The notes under the pieces are model-generated. The model saw nothing but the letters and a program-made list of their open reading frames with translations, was not told the DNA's origin and made no database searches. Made by a program: the position numbers and the translations under genes. 16,932 nt of DNA from Candidatus Kapaibacterium sp. (GTDB taxonomy: Bacteria > Bacteroidota > Ignavibacteria > Kapaibacteriales > UBA2268): assembly GCA_030835065.1 (NCBI GenBank), contig JAUQWR010000583.1, positions 1 through 16,932 of the forward strand, read 5' to 3'. Positions 1-8,763 of the stretch are shown here, one piece after another (the stretch's first letter is position 1; each line of letters starts with the position of its first letter).

Positions 1-2
1 TG

Positions 3-896
3 GGGGTTACTAAGCTGATTGTGCCTATTGAGGATGATGATAGATGGACTTTGCGTGTCTATTCTTTGAATGGCAAAGATGTATCAAAAGTTGATTTGGT
101 TTTGCCAGAAAAAGTTGGAAACTTCGAACTTGATGATAAAGATTTTAGGCCAAGACATTCAAAATTCTTAGAGCTTAAAAACGGTGATTTGTTGATTGCT
201 ACTATCGTTACAGAAAATTATGAAGATTTGAAATTACTTAATATTGTTCGAATTGATAAGAATTTGAAGAAAATCAATGAATTGAATTATAGAATGGATG
301 AAGCTAAGGCTAAAGAAATATTTGCATCCAAAGAAGGGAAAGCTTCTTTAATTCAAGGCATGTTTGAAGATAATAACGGCTACATCACTTTGTTTGTTGA
401 TTGTGTAAAAGAACAGAATATGGGTGCCAGATCTGAATCTAGAAGAAATCCTGTAGCTACCCGTGGCAATTCTTCTATGATTGCATGCAACTATTTTCCG
501 ATTAGTATTCTCAATTTTGATAATAATTTGAAATTGAATTGGGATAAATATATTAAAAGAGATTTTTCATGTAATATCTCAAATAGTGGTGAGGTATTTG
601 GATATATAAATTCATTAGAAAATAAATTCACATTCTTTAAAGAAAATGATGTGATTAGCTTTACTCATCGTAGCGAAGATGAGGAAGCATTTAAAAATGC
701 AAAATATACTCTGCGCTCGATTAATTCAAAAGGTGAATTGTTGAATCCAATTCCTTTGTTCGAATCAGGTAATTATTTTGGGATGATTGGTGGTATGCTC
801 TATAAGGAAGACGACGGCTCTTATTCATACTTTACAAGCTACAAAACAACCATCAGCTATGATTTTGATTATATCAATGTGTTGTTCGAAAAATAA
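3..896 (+). CDS. Hypothetical protein, 5'-truncated by the window edge
   Basis: The reading frame is open from the first complete codon at base 3 and runs to TAA at 894-896. A GTG at 21 is in frame, but coding continues upstream of it (residues read GVTKLI before the GTG), so I treat this as the 3' part of a longer gene and not as a start. About 297 residues are visible. I do not recognise the family. The sequence alternates short beta-strand-like stretches (for example LLIATIV, YITLFVD, FTFFKEN) with polar Asn/Asp/Lys turns, which would fit a beta-propeller or other beta-rich, probably exported protein; that is inference. No catalytic motif stands out. The gene converges on the oxidoreductase gene on the other strand, with a hairpin terminator between them. 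Confidence 0.7.
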   Translation, partial: GVTKLIVPIEDDDRWTLRVYSLNGKDVSKVDLVLPEKVGNFELDDKDFRPRHSKFLELKNGDLLIATIVTENYEDLKLLNIVRIDKNLKKINELNYRMDEAKAKEIFASKEGKASLIQGMFEDNNGYITLFVDCVKEQNMGARSESRRNPVATRGNSSMIACNYFPISILNFDNNLKLNWDKYIKRDFSCNISNSGEVFGYINSLENKFTFFKENDVISFTHRSEDEEAFKNAKYTLRSINSKGELLNPIPLFESGNYFGMIGGMLYKEDDGSYSYFTSYKTTISYDFDYINVLFEK

Positions 897-909
897 AGAC
901 ATATTTATG

Positions 910-945
910 CTCCGGTGGGCAATCCTGCCGGAGTATAGATTTTTA
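910..945 (+). terminator. Rho-independent terminator of the first gene
   Basis: A hairpin with arms CTCCGG (910-915) and CCGGAG (928-933) has a short inner GG/CC pairing and is followed by a T-rich run (940-944). It begins 13 bases after the stop of the upstream + gene and lies between two convergent genes. The T-run is on the + side, so it serves mainly the + gene; its last bases overlap the end of the gene on the other strand. Confidence 0.6.
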
Positions 946-2058
946 TATCAATTTTCTGCAGTATTCAGCAATAGCCAAACAAGAAGTAAGCCCAGGAGAT
1001 TCTATCCCAATTAAATTTATCAAACCCGGAAGTTTTTTATCAGATTCTTCGCTTATATACCAATCACGATGCGGTTCACCAGATTTTTGAAGTTTAGGTC
1101 TTATTCCGGAATAATCAGGACTTAGATCTTCAAGTTTTATGTTTTTAATATATGTAGAAGCTGATTCGAAAAATGATGATTTTAAGTCTTCATCCACTGA
1201 ATAATTTTTTACTTTTGAGTTCATATATTCGGCATTAGGACCTAATCTAAGATTGCCAGAGAGATCCAAAGTGACATGAATACCAAGCCCTGAGTAGTTT
1301 TTTTGGGGAACGGGATAAATTAGGTGATTAATCCCAAATTTAGATTTATGTCCAATTTTAAAATAGTTTCCTTTGCACCAGCTAATCATCAAATTTTCTT
1401 TTTGTATGTCTATACCTGCTGATTTTGCTATATTATCACTTTCTAAACCAGCAGAGTTGATAATAAGTTCTGTACTTATTTGAAAGATTTCGTCATCTGA
1501 TTTGATAGTAAGATTATAGCCACCATTAATTTTTTCGATAGAGATTAGCTCGTGATTGTAGGCAAAATCGCAATGATTGGCAATAGATTTTGCTTCCAAA
1601 ACATACATAAGCCGGTGTGAATCAATAATACCTGTAGAGGGAGAAAATAGAGCTTCGCAAGCTCTAATATTTGGTTCAGCTTTATTTAATTCATGCAATT
1701 TTATATAGCGAATATCATTTACGCCATTATTCATCGCATTTTGATAAATATTACTAAGATTTTCTGAATCGTCTTTGTTTACAGCAACAATATATTTACC
1801 GGTTTTCGAAAATGGGATGTCATTATTTGAACAAAATTCATAGAGCATATTTCTGCCATTAATGCAAAGCTGAGATTTGAGAGATCCATTAGGATAATAG
1901 ATACCAGCATGAATAACTTCGCTATTTCTAGAGCTTGTTTCTTCGCCAAATCTGGAATTTTTTTCAATCAAAAGAATAGAATCAAAGTCGCGTGAAAATC
2001 TTTCGGCACAAGCCAACCCAACAACACCAGCGCCAATAATCACAAGCGAATAATCCAT
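943..2058 (-). CDS. FAD-dependent oxidoreductase, L-2-hydroxyglutarate dehydrogenase/oxidase (LhgO/L2HGDH) family
   Basis: A DAO-type flavoenzyme of 371 residues. Family members oxidise L-2-hydroxyglutarate to 2-oxoglutarate, passing electrons to the quinone pool or oxygen. The N-terminus carries the FAD-binding Rossmann motif GAGVVGLA (residues 9-16), with an acidic E32 ending the second strand. The family signature SRNSEVIHAGIYY follows at about residues 43-55, and then a GSLK..LC segment. The C-terminus has GIRPKL (about 316) and LIGIESPGLTSCLAIAEY. It is shorter than E. coli LhgO (about 420 residues) but matches the many shorter bacterial homologues. The ATG overlaps the stop of the upstream beta-barrel gene by one base (TAATG), so translation is probably coupled. 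Substrate is inferred from the family and could differ, since related enzymes act on other 2-hydroxy acids or amines. Confidence 0.85.
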   Translation of the reverse strand: MDYSLVIIGAGVVGLACAERFSRDFDSILLIEKNSRFGEETSSRNSEVIHAGIYYPNGSLKSQLCINGRNMLYEFCSNNDIPFSKTGKYIVAVNKDDSENLSNIYQNAMNNGVNDIRYIKLHELNKAEPNIRACEALFSPSTGIIDSHRLMYVLEAKSIANHCDFAYNHELISIEKINGGYNLTIKSDDEIFQISTELIINSAGLESDNIAKSAGIDIQKENLMISWCKGNYFKIGHKSKFGINHLIYPVPQKNYSGLGIHVTLDLSGNLRLGPNAEYMNSKVKNYSVDEDLKSSFFESASTYIKNIKLEDLSPDYSGIRPKLQKSGEPHRDWYISEESDKKLPGLINLIGIESPGLTSCLAIAEYCRKLI

Positions 2059-2699
2059 TACTCAAAATCACCAAAAATGAAACTTAATTTGTATTGCACA
2101 GTACTTATATCCGGTGATTTATATCTATCCTTTAAAAATTGATAGTCGCAATCGAAAGCAAGTCTATAAGATACATTCAAGGAAGTTCTGAACCAGAAAC
2201 TTGCTTGATAAGTAAAGTTGATAGAAGGCTCAATATAATAAAACCAGTCTTTTTGATAATAAGGATAATAATTTTCTATACCTTTAGAATTTGAATAAAT
2301 CAGGTTGTATTTTAGCTGACCTAATCCAAAGCCAAATTGTGCAGTATAGCAAATTTTATCTTGAGGATTGCCGATATAACCAATTTCAGCACCTAAAGTA
2401 GTAAACTCAAGGGTTGGTTTAATATTTGTAACAGTATCTACAAATGAGGCTTTGATATTGCGAGAAATCAAACTGTTAAAACCAAAGTCAAGAACTAAGT
2501 TTTTATTAAGTATAGCTCCAGCTTTGAGCCCGGTAATTATTCCAAAATCATTTTTGAGTTTAGATGCAGAAATATCCAAACTTGCAAAAACAGAAACAGA
2601 AGTTTGTGTATTTGTACTTATAGTATCCTGTGCAAAAGCAAAATTGCAGCACAAAACAAGAAGAGTTAAATAAACAATATTTTTAATAAAATTAATCAT
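2058..2699 (-). CDS. Outer-membrane beta-barrel protein (small porin-like)
   Basis: 213 residues, with a clear Sec signal peptide: MINFIKNIVYLTLLVLCCNF then AFA, with likely cleavage before QD. The mature part is made of amphipathic beta-strands with aromatic girdle residues (FGFGLGQLKYNLIY, DWFYYIEPSINFTY, FWFRTSLNVSYRLAF) and ends in a strand, LSFIFGDFE. This is typical of the small eight- to ten-stranded outer-membrane proteins common in Bacteroidota. I chose the ATG at 2699; a TTG two codons upstream (2705) is possible but adds nothing to the signal peptide. No Shine-Dalgarno sequence precedes it. It is the first gene of a two-gene unit with the oxidoreductase. No ligand can be inferred. 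Confidence 0.75.
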   Translation of the reverse strand: MINFIKNIVYLTLLVLCCNFAFAQDTISTNTQTSVSVFASLDISASKLKNDFGIITGLKAGAILNKNLVLDFGFNSLISRNIKASFVDTVTNIKPTLEFTTLGAEIGYIGNPQDKICYTAQFGFGLGQLKYNLIYSNSKGIENYYPYYQKDWFYYIEPSINFTYQASFWFRTSLNVSYRLAFDCDYQFLKDRYKSPDISTVQYKLSFIFGDFE

Positions 2700-2841
2700 A
2701 CTCAAATTTAGTTAAAAAATTTTATGATAAAAACATATTAAAAGCAATAATTAAAAAAAAATATACGTCAAAAGCAAAAGTAAAAACATAAAAAGCAATA
2801 TCAAAACTGTTAATAAATTTTTAGAATAGGCTAAATATTGG

Positions 2842-2849
2842 TATTTTTG
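2842..2849 (+). promoter_or_regulatory. Possible -7 promoter element of dnaJ
   Basis: TATTTTTG fits the TAnnTTTG -7 box known for the Bacteroidota primary sigma factor and lies 39 bases before the dnaJ ATG. I do not see a convincing -33 TTTG at the usual distance, so this is tentative. No CIRCE inverted repeat is present. Confidence 0.3.
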
Positions 2850-2888
2850 TAAGTTAGGATTTAAAGAAAGAAGAATGGTGAATAAGAA

Positions 2889-4040
2889 ATGGATAAAAGA
2901 GACTATTACGAGATATTAGGAGTATCCAAATCAGCGAATAACGATGAGATAAAGCAAGCATATAGGAAATTAGCATTGCAATATCATCCAGATCGCAACT
3001 CCGAACCCGATGCAGAGGAAAAATTTAAAGAAGCAACCGAAGCATACGAAGTTTTGAGCGACCAACAAAAGCGAGCACGTTATGATCAATATGGTCATCA
3101 GGGTATGCGTGGTGGTTTTGATTATTCCAATTATTCAAACATGGATGATATATTCTCGCAATTCGGCGATATATTTGGAGGATCGATTTTCGGTGATTTC
3201 TTTGGTGGCGGTTCGCGTAGAAGATCCGGCAGAAGAAGCAGCGGCGAACGCGGTTCCGATTTGAAAATCAGACTCCCGCTTAGTTTGGAAGAAATTGCCA
3301 CAGGTGCAGAGAAAACTATTAAAATTAAAAAAATGGCTGAATGTGATTCTTGCCATGGTTCTGGTGCAAAAGCCGGTACCGGGCATTCTCAATGCCCTGC
3401 GTGCGGTGGTAGTGGCGAAATTAGACAGGTTTCTCGATCCATTTTCGGGCAGTTTGTCAATATCGCAACTTGTACCAATTGCTCCGGCACGGGCCAAATT
3501 ATTAAAGAAAGATGCGTGGTGTGCTCTGGCGAGGGTAGAGTCCAGTCTGAAGATAAAATTACTGTTAATGTGCCTGCTGGCGTAGAAGAAGGCAATTATA
3601 TTCCTTTGCGGTCAAAAGGTAATGCAGGAAGACGTGGCGGACCAGCCGGAGATTTGATTATCTATATTGAAGAAAAAGAACATGAGCATTTTGCTCGTCA
3701 AGGCGATAATATTTTATTTAATCTTGTGGTGAGCTTCCCTGAAGCCGCTTTGGGAGCAGAACTCGAAATACCAACTTTGTATGGCAAAGAAAATGTCAAA
3801 GTAGATGCAGGCACTCAGCCGGGATCTACTATCACGCTTAAAGAGAAAGGAATTTCTCACTTAAATTCGCATGGCAAAGGCGATATGATTGTTGTTGTCA
3901 ATATTCATGTACCTACAAAATTGAGCTCTAAAGAAAAAGCAATTATTAAAGATTTGGCAGCAATCGAAGGTATCAATCCTTCGAATAAAGCTAAGAATTC
4001 CAAGTCTTTTTTTGATAAAATGAAAGAAAGCTTTTTTTAA
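2889..4040 (+). CDS. dnaJ: Molecular chaperone DnaJ (Hsp40, type I)
   Basis: Full-length DnaJ of 383 residues, the co-chaperone that delivers unfolded clients to DnaK and stimulates its ATPase in the cytoplasm. Domains in order: J domain (about 4-70) with the HPD motif at 33-35; a Gly/Phe-rich linker (about 75-125) ending in an Arg/Ser-rich patch; a zinc-binding domain with four CxxCxGxG repeats starting at C152 ([32 protein letters not shown]); then the two C-terminal substrate-binding domains with the conserved [12 protein letters not shown] and [14 protein letters not shown] segments. The start ATG follows a purine-rich AAGAAG stretch. No grpE or dnaK is adjacent, unlike the common grpE-dnaJ arrangement. 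An ATG at 2875 is out of frame. All key residues are present, so a working protein is expected. Confidence 0.98.
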   Translation: MDKRDYYEILGVSKSANNDEIKQAYRKLALQYHPDRNSEPDAEEKFKEATEAYEVLSDQQKRARYDQYGHQGMRGGFDYSNYSNMDDIFSQFGDIFGGSIFGDFFGGGSRRRSGRRSSGERGSDLKIRLPLSLEEIATGAEKTIKIKKMAECDSCHGSGAKAGTGHSQCPACGGSGEIRQVSRSIFGQFVNIATCTNCSGTGQIIKERCVVCSGEGRVQSEDKITVNVPAGVEEGNYIPLRSKGNAGRRGGPAGDLIIYIEEKEHEHFARQGDNILFNLVVSFPEAALGAELEIPTLYGKENVKVDAGTQPGSTITLKEKGISHLNSHGKGDMIVVVNIHVPTKLSSKEKAIIKDLAAIEGINPSNKAKNSKSFFDKMKESFF

Positions 4041-4067
4041 AAAAGTGTGAATTTTTTGTTACATATT

Positions 4068-4122
4068 GCCCGAAAATGTATTTCTATTAAGGAATATAAG
4101 AAGTTTTTTTCGGTTTTCGGGC
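4068..4122. repeat. Inverted repeat downstream of dnaJ with duplicated right arm
   Basis: GCCCGAAAA (4068-4076) is the exact reverse complement of TTTTCGGGC (4114-4122), with 37 bases between. The pairing extends by three more base pairs (ATT 4065-4067 with AAT 4124-4126) if C4123 bulges out. The right arm is preceded by a tandem copy of TTTTCGG (4107-4113 and 4114-4120), so the left arm could pair with either copy. No T-run follows on the + side, so this is not a classical terminator; it may be an RNA structure in the dnaJ-lipoprotein intergenic region. Confidence 0.4.
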
Positions 4123-4166
4123 CAATTTCAATTAAAAGATTGTTTTGAAAATGAAAGATATTTGTT

Positions 4167-4661
4167 ATGTTTAAATCAGTTGGATTATTCATTTTTTTGA
4201 TTTTCGGTTTCTTGATGATGCCGGGATGCAAAAGCAGTGATAATGCTGAAAAAAAAGTATCAGAAAAACCAAAGTGTGTAGGCGAAAAAAATAAAAATTT
4301 GATTATACGCTGGGGTGATTATGATACCTATAGATTAACAACTATAGGCTATCAACTGACAAGTGATTGTAGGCTTGTTGCTGTCAAAAAAGAGATCAAT
4401 GATAAGGATTATATTACTGAATATATAAAAACTTTAGATCCGGACAGATATTGCGAAATTATGAGATTAGCAACAATGACAGTTGTTGCTATACCGACTC
4501 TTAATGCTCCGGCAGAAAAAGTTAATTTCGTTGAGTATATTAATGAACCTTTGAATGTGTATAACAAAGCACAATGGAATCCTGCTTTTGATAATAAAGG
4601 CAATAAAGTATATAAAGCTTTGTTTGATACTTTGATGGCATTAGTGCCTAAAGTAAAGTAG
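4167..4661 (+). CDS. Small hypothetical lipoprotein
   Basis: 164 residues with a lipoprotein signal peptide: a positively charged start, a hydrophobic run (LFIFLIFGFLMM) and a lipobox ending PGC, with C21 as the expected lipidated residue. Anchoring in the outer membrane facing the periplasm is likely. After a short polar linker the mature part has three more cysteines (C37, C68, C96), so a disulfide is possible. I recognise no family. It contains segments such as LIIRWGDYDTYRLTT and a C-terminal FDTLMALVPKVK. An ATG at 4151 is out of frame and soon stops. The gene ends 26 bases before the response regulator and may share its transcript, but nothing in the sequence shows a functional link. 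Confidence 0.75.
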   Translation: MFKSVGLFIFLIFGFLMMPGCKSSDNAEKKVSEKPKCVGEKNKNLIIRWGDYDTYRLTTIGYQLTSDCRLVAVKKEINDKDYITEYIKTLDPDRYCEIMRLATMTVVAIPTLNAPAEKVNFVEYINEPLNVYNKAQWNPAFDNKGNKVYKALFDTLMALVPKVK

Positions 4662-4687
4662 TTTGGTTTTAAATTAATTGCGGCATA

Positions 4688-6082
4688 ATGATGAAAGTAC
4701 TAATTGTTGATGATAATATTGAGTTTTGCTCTACCTTAGCCGATATCGTTCAGAGCTTTGGCTATGATACCCATACTCTTAATTCTCCAGAGGATGCGCT
4801 TGTCTATCTCGAGAAATATAGTCGTAAGATTAGTATTATTCTTTTGGATATTGAGTTTGGCGATAAATCTCAAATGAATGGTTTAGAACTGCTGGAGCAA
4901 ATCCGAAAGAATTATATTTTTATTCCTGTGGTTATGATTTCCGGCAAAGGTACTATCGAAACTGCTGTAAGAGCTACTAAACTTGGCGCTATTAATTTTA
5001 TTGAAAAAAGTATTATTACTAAAGAAAAAATTAAATCTGTTTTAGATAGTGCTGCCGAAAGCTTAGGCCCGGCTGGCGATTCTGAAGAAATCCGTAAGTT
5101 CCTTGCTTCTCAAGGTATATTTGGTAAAAGCCAAACTTTGATTGAAGTAGGCGATAGTATTATTCGTTTTGGAAGAACAGATCTTAACGTTTTGATTACT
5201 GGCGAAACAGGCACCGGCAAAAAACTTGTTGCTAAAGCATTACATTCTGTTAGCCGCCGAAGCAGATATCAATTTGTTACAGTCGATATTCCTAATATAC
5301 CTAAAGAATTATTCCAGTCGGAATTATTTGGGCATAATAAAGGTTCTTTTTCGGGTGCTACCGAAAATAAACGCGGATTGTTTCAAGAAGCTCACAAAGG
5401 TACTCTTTTCCTCGACGAAATCGGTGATCTGTCTCTAGATTTGCAAGCAAATCTACTTATTCCAATAGAAGAAAAAATTGTAAGAAGAGTTGGTTCTGTT
5501 CAAAGCGAAGAAGTAGATGTAAGAGTGGTATCGGCTACTGATAAAGAATTGCTTAATTCTATAAAAGATAGTAAGTTTAGAGAACAATTATACCATAGAT
5601 TGAGAGAATGTGAGATTCATGTACCTTCTCTATCCGAACGTGCCGAAGATATTCCCGATATCGTTGCTTTTTATGTCCAAAAACATAATCAGGAATTTAA
5701 TGAATCTAAGTTTATTTCTCCTTCGGCAATTGAATATTTAAGCGAAAAGCAATGGAATGGCAACGTAAGGGAGCTGTCGAGTGTTGTCAGGGTTGCTCTC
5801 CAAACTACTATTCGCGATCAGATTGAAGTTTCTGATTTGATAAAAGCAAATTCAGGTTCTTCTTATCATGGTGATGTTCAGGCAACTTCTGTGCTTTCCA
5901 GCGATAGAACTTTGAAAGAAGACTTGGCAGAAGTCGATAAGAAAAAAATTGAATCCACACTAAGAACATGCAACGGAAATGTTAGTAAAAGTGCTGCTTT
6001 GCTTGGAGTAAGCCGCGAAACATTGCATAATAAGATTAGACGCTATGATATTAATGTGCAGTCGTTCAGATCGAAAAAGTAA
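4688..6082 (+). CDS. Sigma-54-dependent response regulator, NtrC/AtoC family
   Basis: A 464-residue cytoplasmic transcription activator with the full three-domain layout. The receiver domain (about 3-120) has the acidic pair D8-D9, phospho-acceptor D54, S85 and K107; the residue after K107 is Ser where Pro is usual. The AAA+ domain (about 140-370) has Walker A GETGTGKK (172-179), Walker B GTLFLDEIGD (238-247), the arginine-rich YHRLRECEIHVPSLSER segment and sensor II WNGNVREL. The sigma-54 contact loop, normally GAFTGA, reads GSFSGA (219-224). A Fis-type helix-turn-helix (CNGNVSKSAALLGVSRETLH) closes the protein. Start is ATG 4688 or the adjacent ATG 4691. No histidine kinase gene is adjacent, so the signal and targets are unknown. 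It converges on the next gene with only 11 bases between stops and no visible terminator. Confidence 0.93.
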   Translation: MMKVLIVDDNIEFCSTLADIVQSFGYDTHTLNSPEDALVYLEKYSRKISIILLDIEFGDKSQMNGLELLEQIRKNYIFIPVVMISGKGTIETAVRATKLGAINFIEKSIITKEKIKSVLDSAAESLGPAGDSEEIRKFLASQGIFGKSQTLIEVGDSIIRFGRTDLNVLITGETGTGKKLVAKALHSVSRRSRYQFVTVDIPNIPKELFQSELFGHNKGSFSGATENKRGLFQEAHKGTLFLDEIGDLSLDLQANLLIPIEEKIVRRVGSVQSEEVDVRVVSATDKELLNSIKDSKFREQLYHRLRECEIHVPSLSERAEDIPDIVAFYVQKHNQEFNESKFISPSAIEYLSEKQWNGNVRELSSVVRVALQTTIRDQIEVSDLIKANSGSSYHGDVQATSVLSSDRTLKEDLAEVDKKKIESTLRTCNGNVSKSAALLGVSRETLHNKIRRYDINVQSFRSKK

Positions 6083-6093
6083 TCATTTAAAGC

Positions 6094-8763
6094 TTATAGT
6101 CTTAACCCAATAGAAAAGTAGCCTTGAGGCTTGCCCCAAATAATATTTGGATCGCCATTGATAAATTTGAAGGCTTTGCCTATTGCAAATCTTGCAGGAC
6201 CTACCGGAGTATCGAAAGAAATCATAGTGCCTATTGCCTGGCGCAAGTCAGATAGCCTTATCTCATCAGGAGTTTCCCATACTGAACCAATATCATATCT
6301 AATCGAAAAATAAGTATCGAAGAATAATTTGAAATTGAATTTATATCTATATTCGTAAGAGCTTAGGAAAACCTGTCTGCCACGCATTTCATCCTCACGC
6401 ATACCAAAAAAGCTTTCTCCGCCGAGACTAAAGAATTCTGAAGGTGGTACTGTTTTGTCTGCGGCACCAAAAAATACAGAAGGTCTGAAATTATGGTTTG
6501 CACCCAAGCTTTCATTAGTCGAATATTTAAAGATTACTTTTGAGAAACTATTGTCTTTTGTAAGCAAGCTGGTTTCCAAAGTTAAATCTAGTGTAGTGCC
6601 TCGAGTAGGGAAATCTGCCCTGTCTTCTGAGTCGAAATTAATACCGGCTTTGATTGTTGATAAATTAATGAAGTTTTTAGGTTTTGCAGAATCAGAATCA
6701 TAGAATTTCTGATTTTCAAGTCTGTATTCGAGCAAAAGAAGTCCTGAACGCTCAAGCTGCGAACCGATTGTAAATCTAGCTCCATAGCGTTGTTCAGTGA
6801 ATTCATTTTCTATTGATTTATTAAATAATTTTTTAATATTAGAATTTTTGGAAACAAAATTATTAATAAGTTTATCTTGATAATATACTTCTGATTTTAA
6901 AGATAATGCTGTATTGAGCACTCTGGGATTGTCCAGATTGAGAGCATAGCGCTGATTGCGTGTACCTCCGACAACTCTTAATCCAAGCCTTAGTCCGAAA
7001 TTGAATAGATTTTCTTGAATACCTTCGATACTTATCTGACCATAGCGTTCGCTATCTACTCTACCACCTATTCTAAGAGTTTGAGTGCCTTGCTCAACTA
7101 CACGAATTATAAGGTCGTATCCGACACCAGTATCACGCTTGGCAACTTCGAAATCGACACGAGAAAAAAGATCTGTTTTAAGTAAATTTGAGGAGCCTCG
7201 CATAATCCTTTCTGTATTGAAAGGTTCGCCAACTTTAAATTTAACTTCTCTTCTTATAAGAAAATTACTTGTTGATTGGTTTCCAAAAATTTTAATATCA
7301 TAAACTCTGCCTTCGTCTATAAATAGAGATAATATACCATCATCCAAAATATCGTGGGAGCTGATAACAGCTAGTGAATAACCTAAATTTCTGAATTTTG
7401 AAATTATTTTTTCTTTGATTTGTTTTATGTTTTTTTCGCAGAGTGGGGTATTCACAAAAGTCGATCCAATTTCATTAATGTAATCAATTATCTTGTCATT
7501 ATTTGATCCACTATGGCGAATACCTTTAAGTTTAATATATTTTTTTGCATTGAGAATTACTAAATTACCATTGAATTCAACTTCGATTTGTCGATATTTA
7601 CCGGATAGAGTAGAATTTAATAAAATGCTTTTAAGTGCATCAATTGGATTCTTTGTGATGTTTGTGATAGAATATTCTATTGAGTCAATTGGTTCGAAGT
7701 TATTTAAAATAATCTTTAAATTATTCGAATTTTCAATGTTTTTGATCAACATTTGATTGAATTTGAAATCGAAAATCATATCAGATTTCATATTATAAAA
7801 ATCACGAATCTGGCTTGCAATAGGAGCAGCTGATTTTTTGCCTTTTAATACTAAGGAATCGAGATTAGTAAAATCTGTATTTTTATGATTTTTAATATCG
7901 GGTTCGATAACAAAATCTGCAATTTTTAGTTCTTCGTCTGCAAATCTTTTCATAGCAATAGAAATTGTCTGATCTGCAATATTCCATGGAGTATTTAATT
8001 CTGTAATATCCAAAATCGGAGAAGTTGAATTCATCGCAATAATAATGTCTGGATTAAATTCTAATGCTGAAGAAACCGGAATATTTGATAGTATTCCACC
8101 ATCAACAAACACCATAGAATCGATTCTAAATGGTGTAAATCTAAGAGGAAGTGTTGCAGAAGCTCTAACGCTATTTATTATCGAGCCGTGGTTTAAAGAA
8201 AAGGATTTTCCACTTACCAAATCTGTGGCAATTGCCCTAAAAGGATATTTTAATTTATTATAATCCAAGTCTGAATGATACACACTGTTCCAAAAATATC
8301 TTTGCAAAATGGCATTGAATTCGGAGCCAGTTGTTATTGCTTCGGGCACTAAAAATTTAAAATTATTAAACCTAAGAGTAATTAAGGAACGGTCTTCAAT
8401 GAGTTTTTGGTCTAAAAACAAGTCTGAGCGATCATTGAGTTTTTTATTATTAACTAAAAGAGACCAATCAATACATTTCATTATTGAATCTAATTCTTTT
8501 GCATTATAACCTGAGGCATATAGCCCGCCAATTATTGAGCCAATTGAAGTGCCTACAACATAATCAACAGGAATATTGTTTCTTTCTAATTCTTCGAGTG
8601 CACCAATTTGAGAAATTCCACGAGCACCTCCACCGCTGAGAACAACAGCAATTTTTGGACGTACCAATTCGAAATCTTCAAATACATAATTTCCATTTCT
8701 TGCTAATGATGAGTAAAAGCATGAGATAAGAACAAGTAATAATATATAGATGTTTTTTAGCAT
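6094..8763 (-). CDS. Patatin-like phospholipase fused to POTRA and outer-membrane beta-barrel (type Vd-like)
   Basis: 889 residues. A Sec signal peptide (MLKNIYILLLVLISCFYSSLA) precedes a patatin/PNPLA domain with the oxyanion motif GGGARG (44-49), nucleophile S73 in GTSIGS, and D221 in VDGG, so the Ser-Asp dyad is intact and lipase/phospholipase activity is expected. After about residue 320 comes a linker, then POTRA-like repeats (about 407-555; KYIKLKGIRHSG, YDIKIFGNQST), then a BamA/TamA-type 'surface antigen' barrel from about 558 to the end (LRIGGRVDSERYG, DFPTRGTTLDLTLE, GGESFFGMREDEMRGR, FDTPVGPARFAIGKAF). The order matches PlpD/FplA proteins of type Vd secretion but is longer (those are about 730-760 residues). 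Whether the patatin domain is displayed outside or stays periplasmic cannot be told. Its ATG overlaps the acylphosphatase stop (TAATG). Confidence 0.92.
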   Translation of the reverse strand: MLKNIYILLLVLISCFYSSLARNGNYVFEDFELVRPKIAVVLSGGGARGISQIGALEELERNNIPVDYVVGTSIGSIIGGLYASGYNAKELDSIMKCIDWSLLVNNKKLNDRSDLFLDQKLIEDRSLITLRFNNFKFLVPEAITTGSEFNAILQRYFWNSVYHSDLDYNKLKYPFRAIATDLVSGKSFSLNHGSIINSVRASATLPLRFTPFRIDSMVFVDGGILSNIPVSSALEFNPDIIIAMNSTSPILDITELNTPWNIADQTISIAMKRFADEELKIADFVIEPDIKNHKNTDFTNLDSLVLKGKKSAAPIASQIRDFYNMKSDMIFDFKFNQMLIKNIENSNNLKIILNNFEPIDSIEYSITNITKNPIDALKSILLNSTLSGKYRQIEVEFNGNLVILNAKKYIKLKGIRHSGSNNDKIIDYINEIGSTFVNTPLCEKNIKQIKEKIISKFRNLGYSLAVISSHDILDDGILSLFIDEGRVYDIKIFGNQSTSNFLIRREVKFKVGEPFNTERIMRGSSNLLKTDLFSRVDFEVAKRDTGVGYDLIIRVVEQGTQTLRIGGRVDSERYGQISIEGIQENLFNFGLRLGLRVVGGTRNQRYALNLDNPRVLNTALSLKSEVYYQDKLINNFVSKNSNIKKLFNKSIENEFTEQRYGARFTIGSQLERSGLLLLEYRLENQKFYDSDSAKPKNFINLSTIKAGINFDSEDRADFPTRGTTLDLTLETSLLTKDNSFSKVIFKYSTNESLGANHNFRPSVFFGAADKTVPPSEFFSLGGESFFGMREDEMRGRQVFLSSYEYRYKFNFKLFFDTYFSIRYDIGSVWETPDEIRLSDLRQAIGTMISFDTPVGPARFAIGKAFKFINGDPNIIWGKPQGYFSIGLRL

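Noticed and set aside
21..23. GTG at 21 as the start of the first gene
   Set aside because: The frame stays open to the window edge upstream and there is no signal peptide or ribosome site, so the gene is most likely cut by the edge.
2700..2888. Heat-shock CIRCE operator before dnaJ
   Set aside because: I looked for TTAGCACTC and its inverted partner and found neither.
3135..3497. 120-residue open frame on the minus strand inside dnaJ
   Set aside because: It is fully antisense to a certain dnaJ, with no recognisable motif or start signal; a shadow frame.
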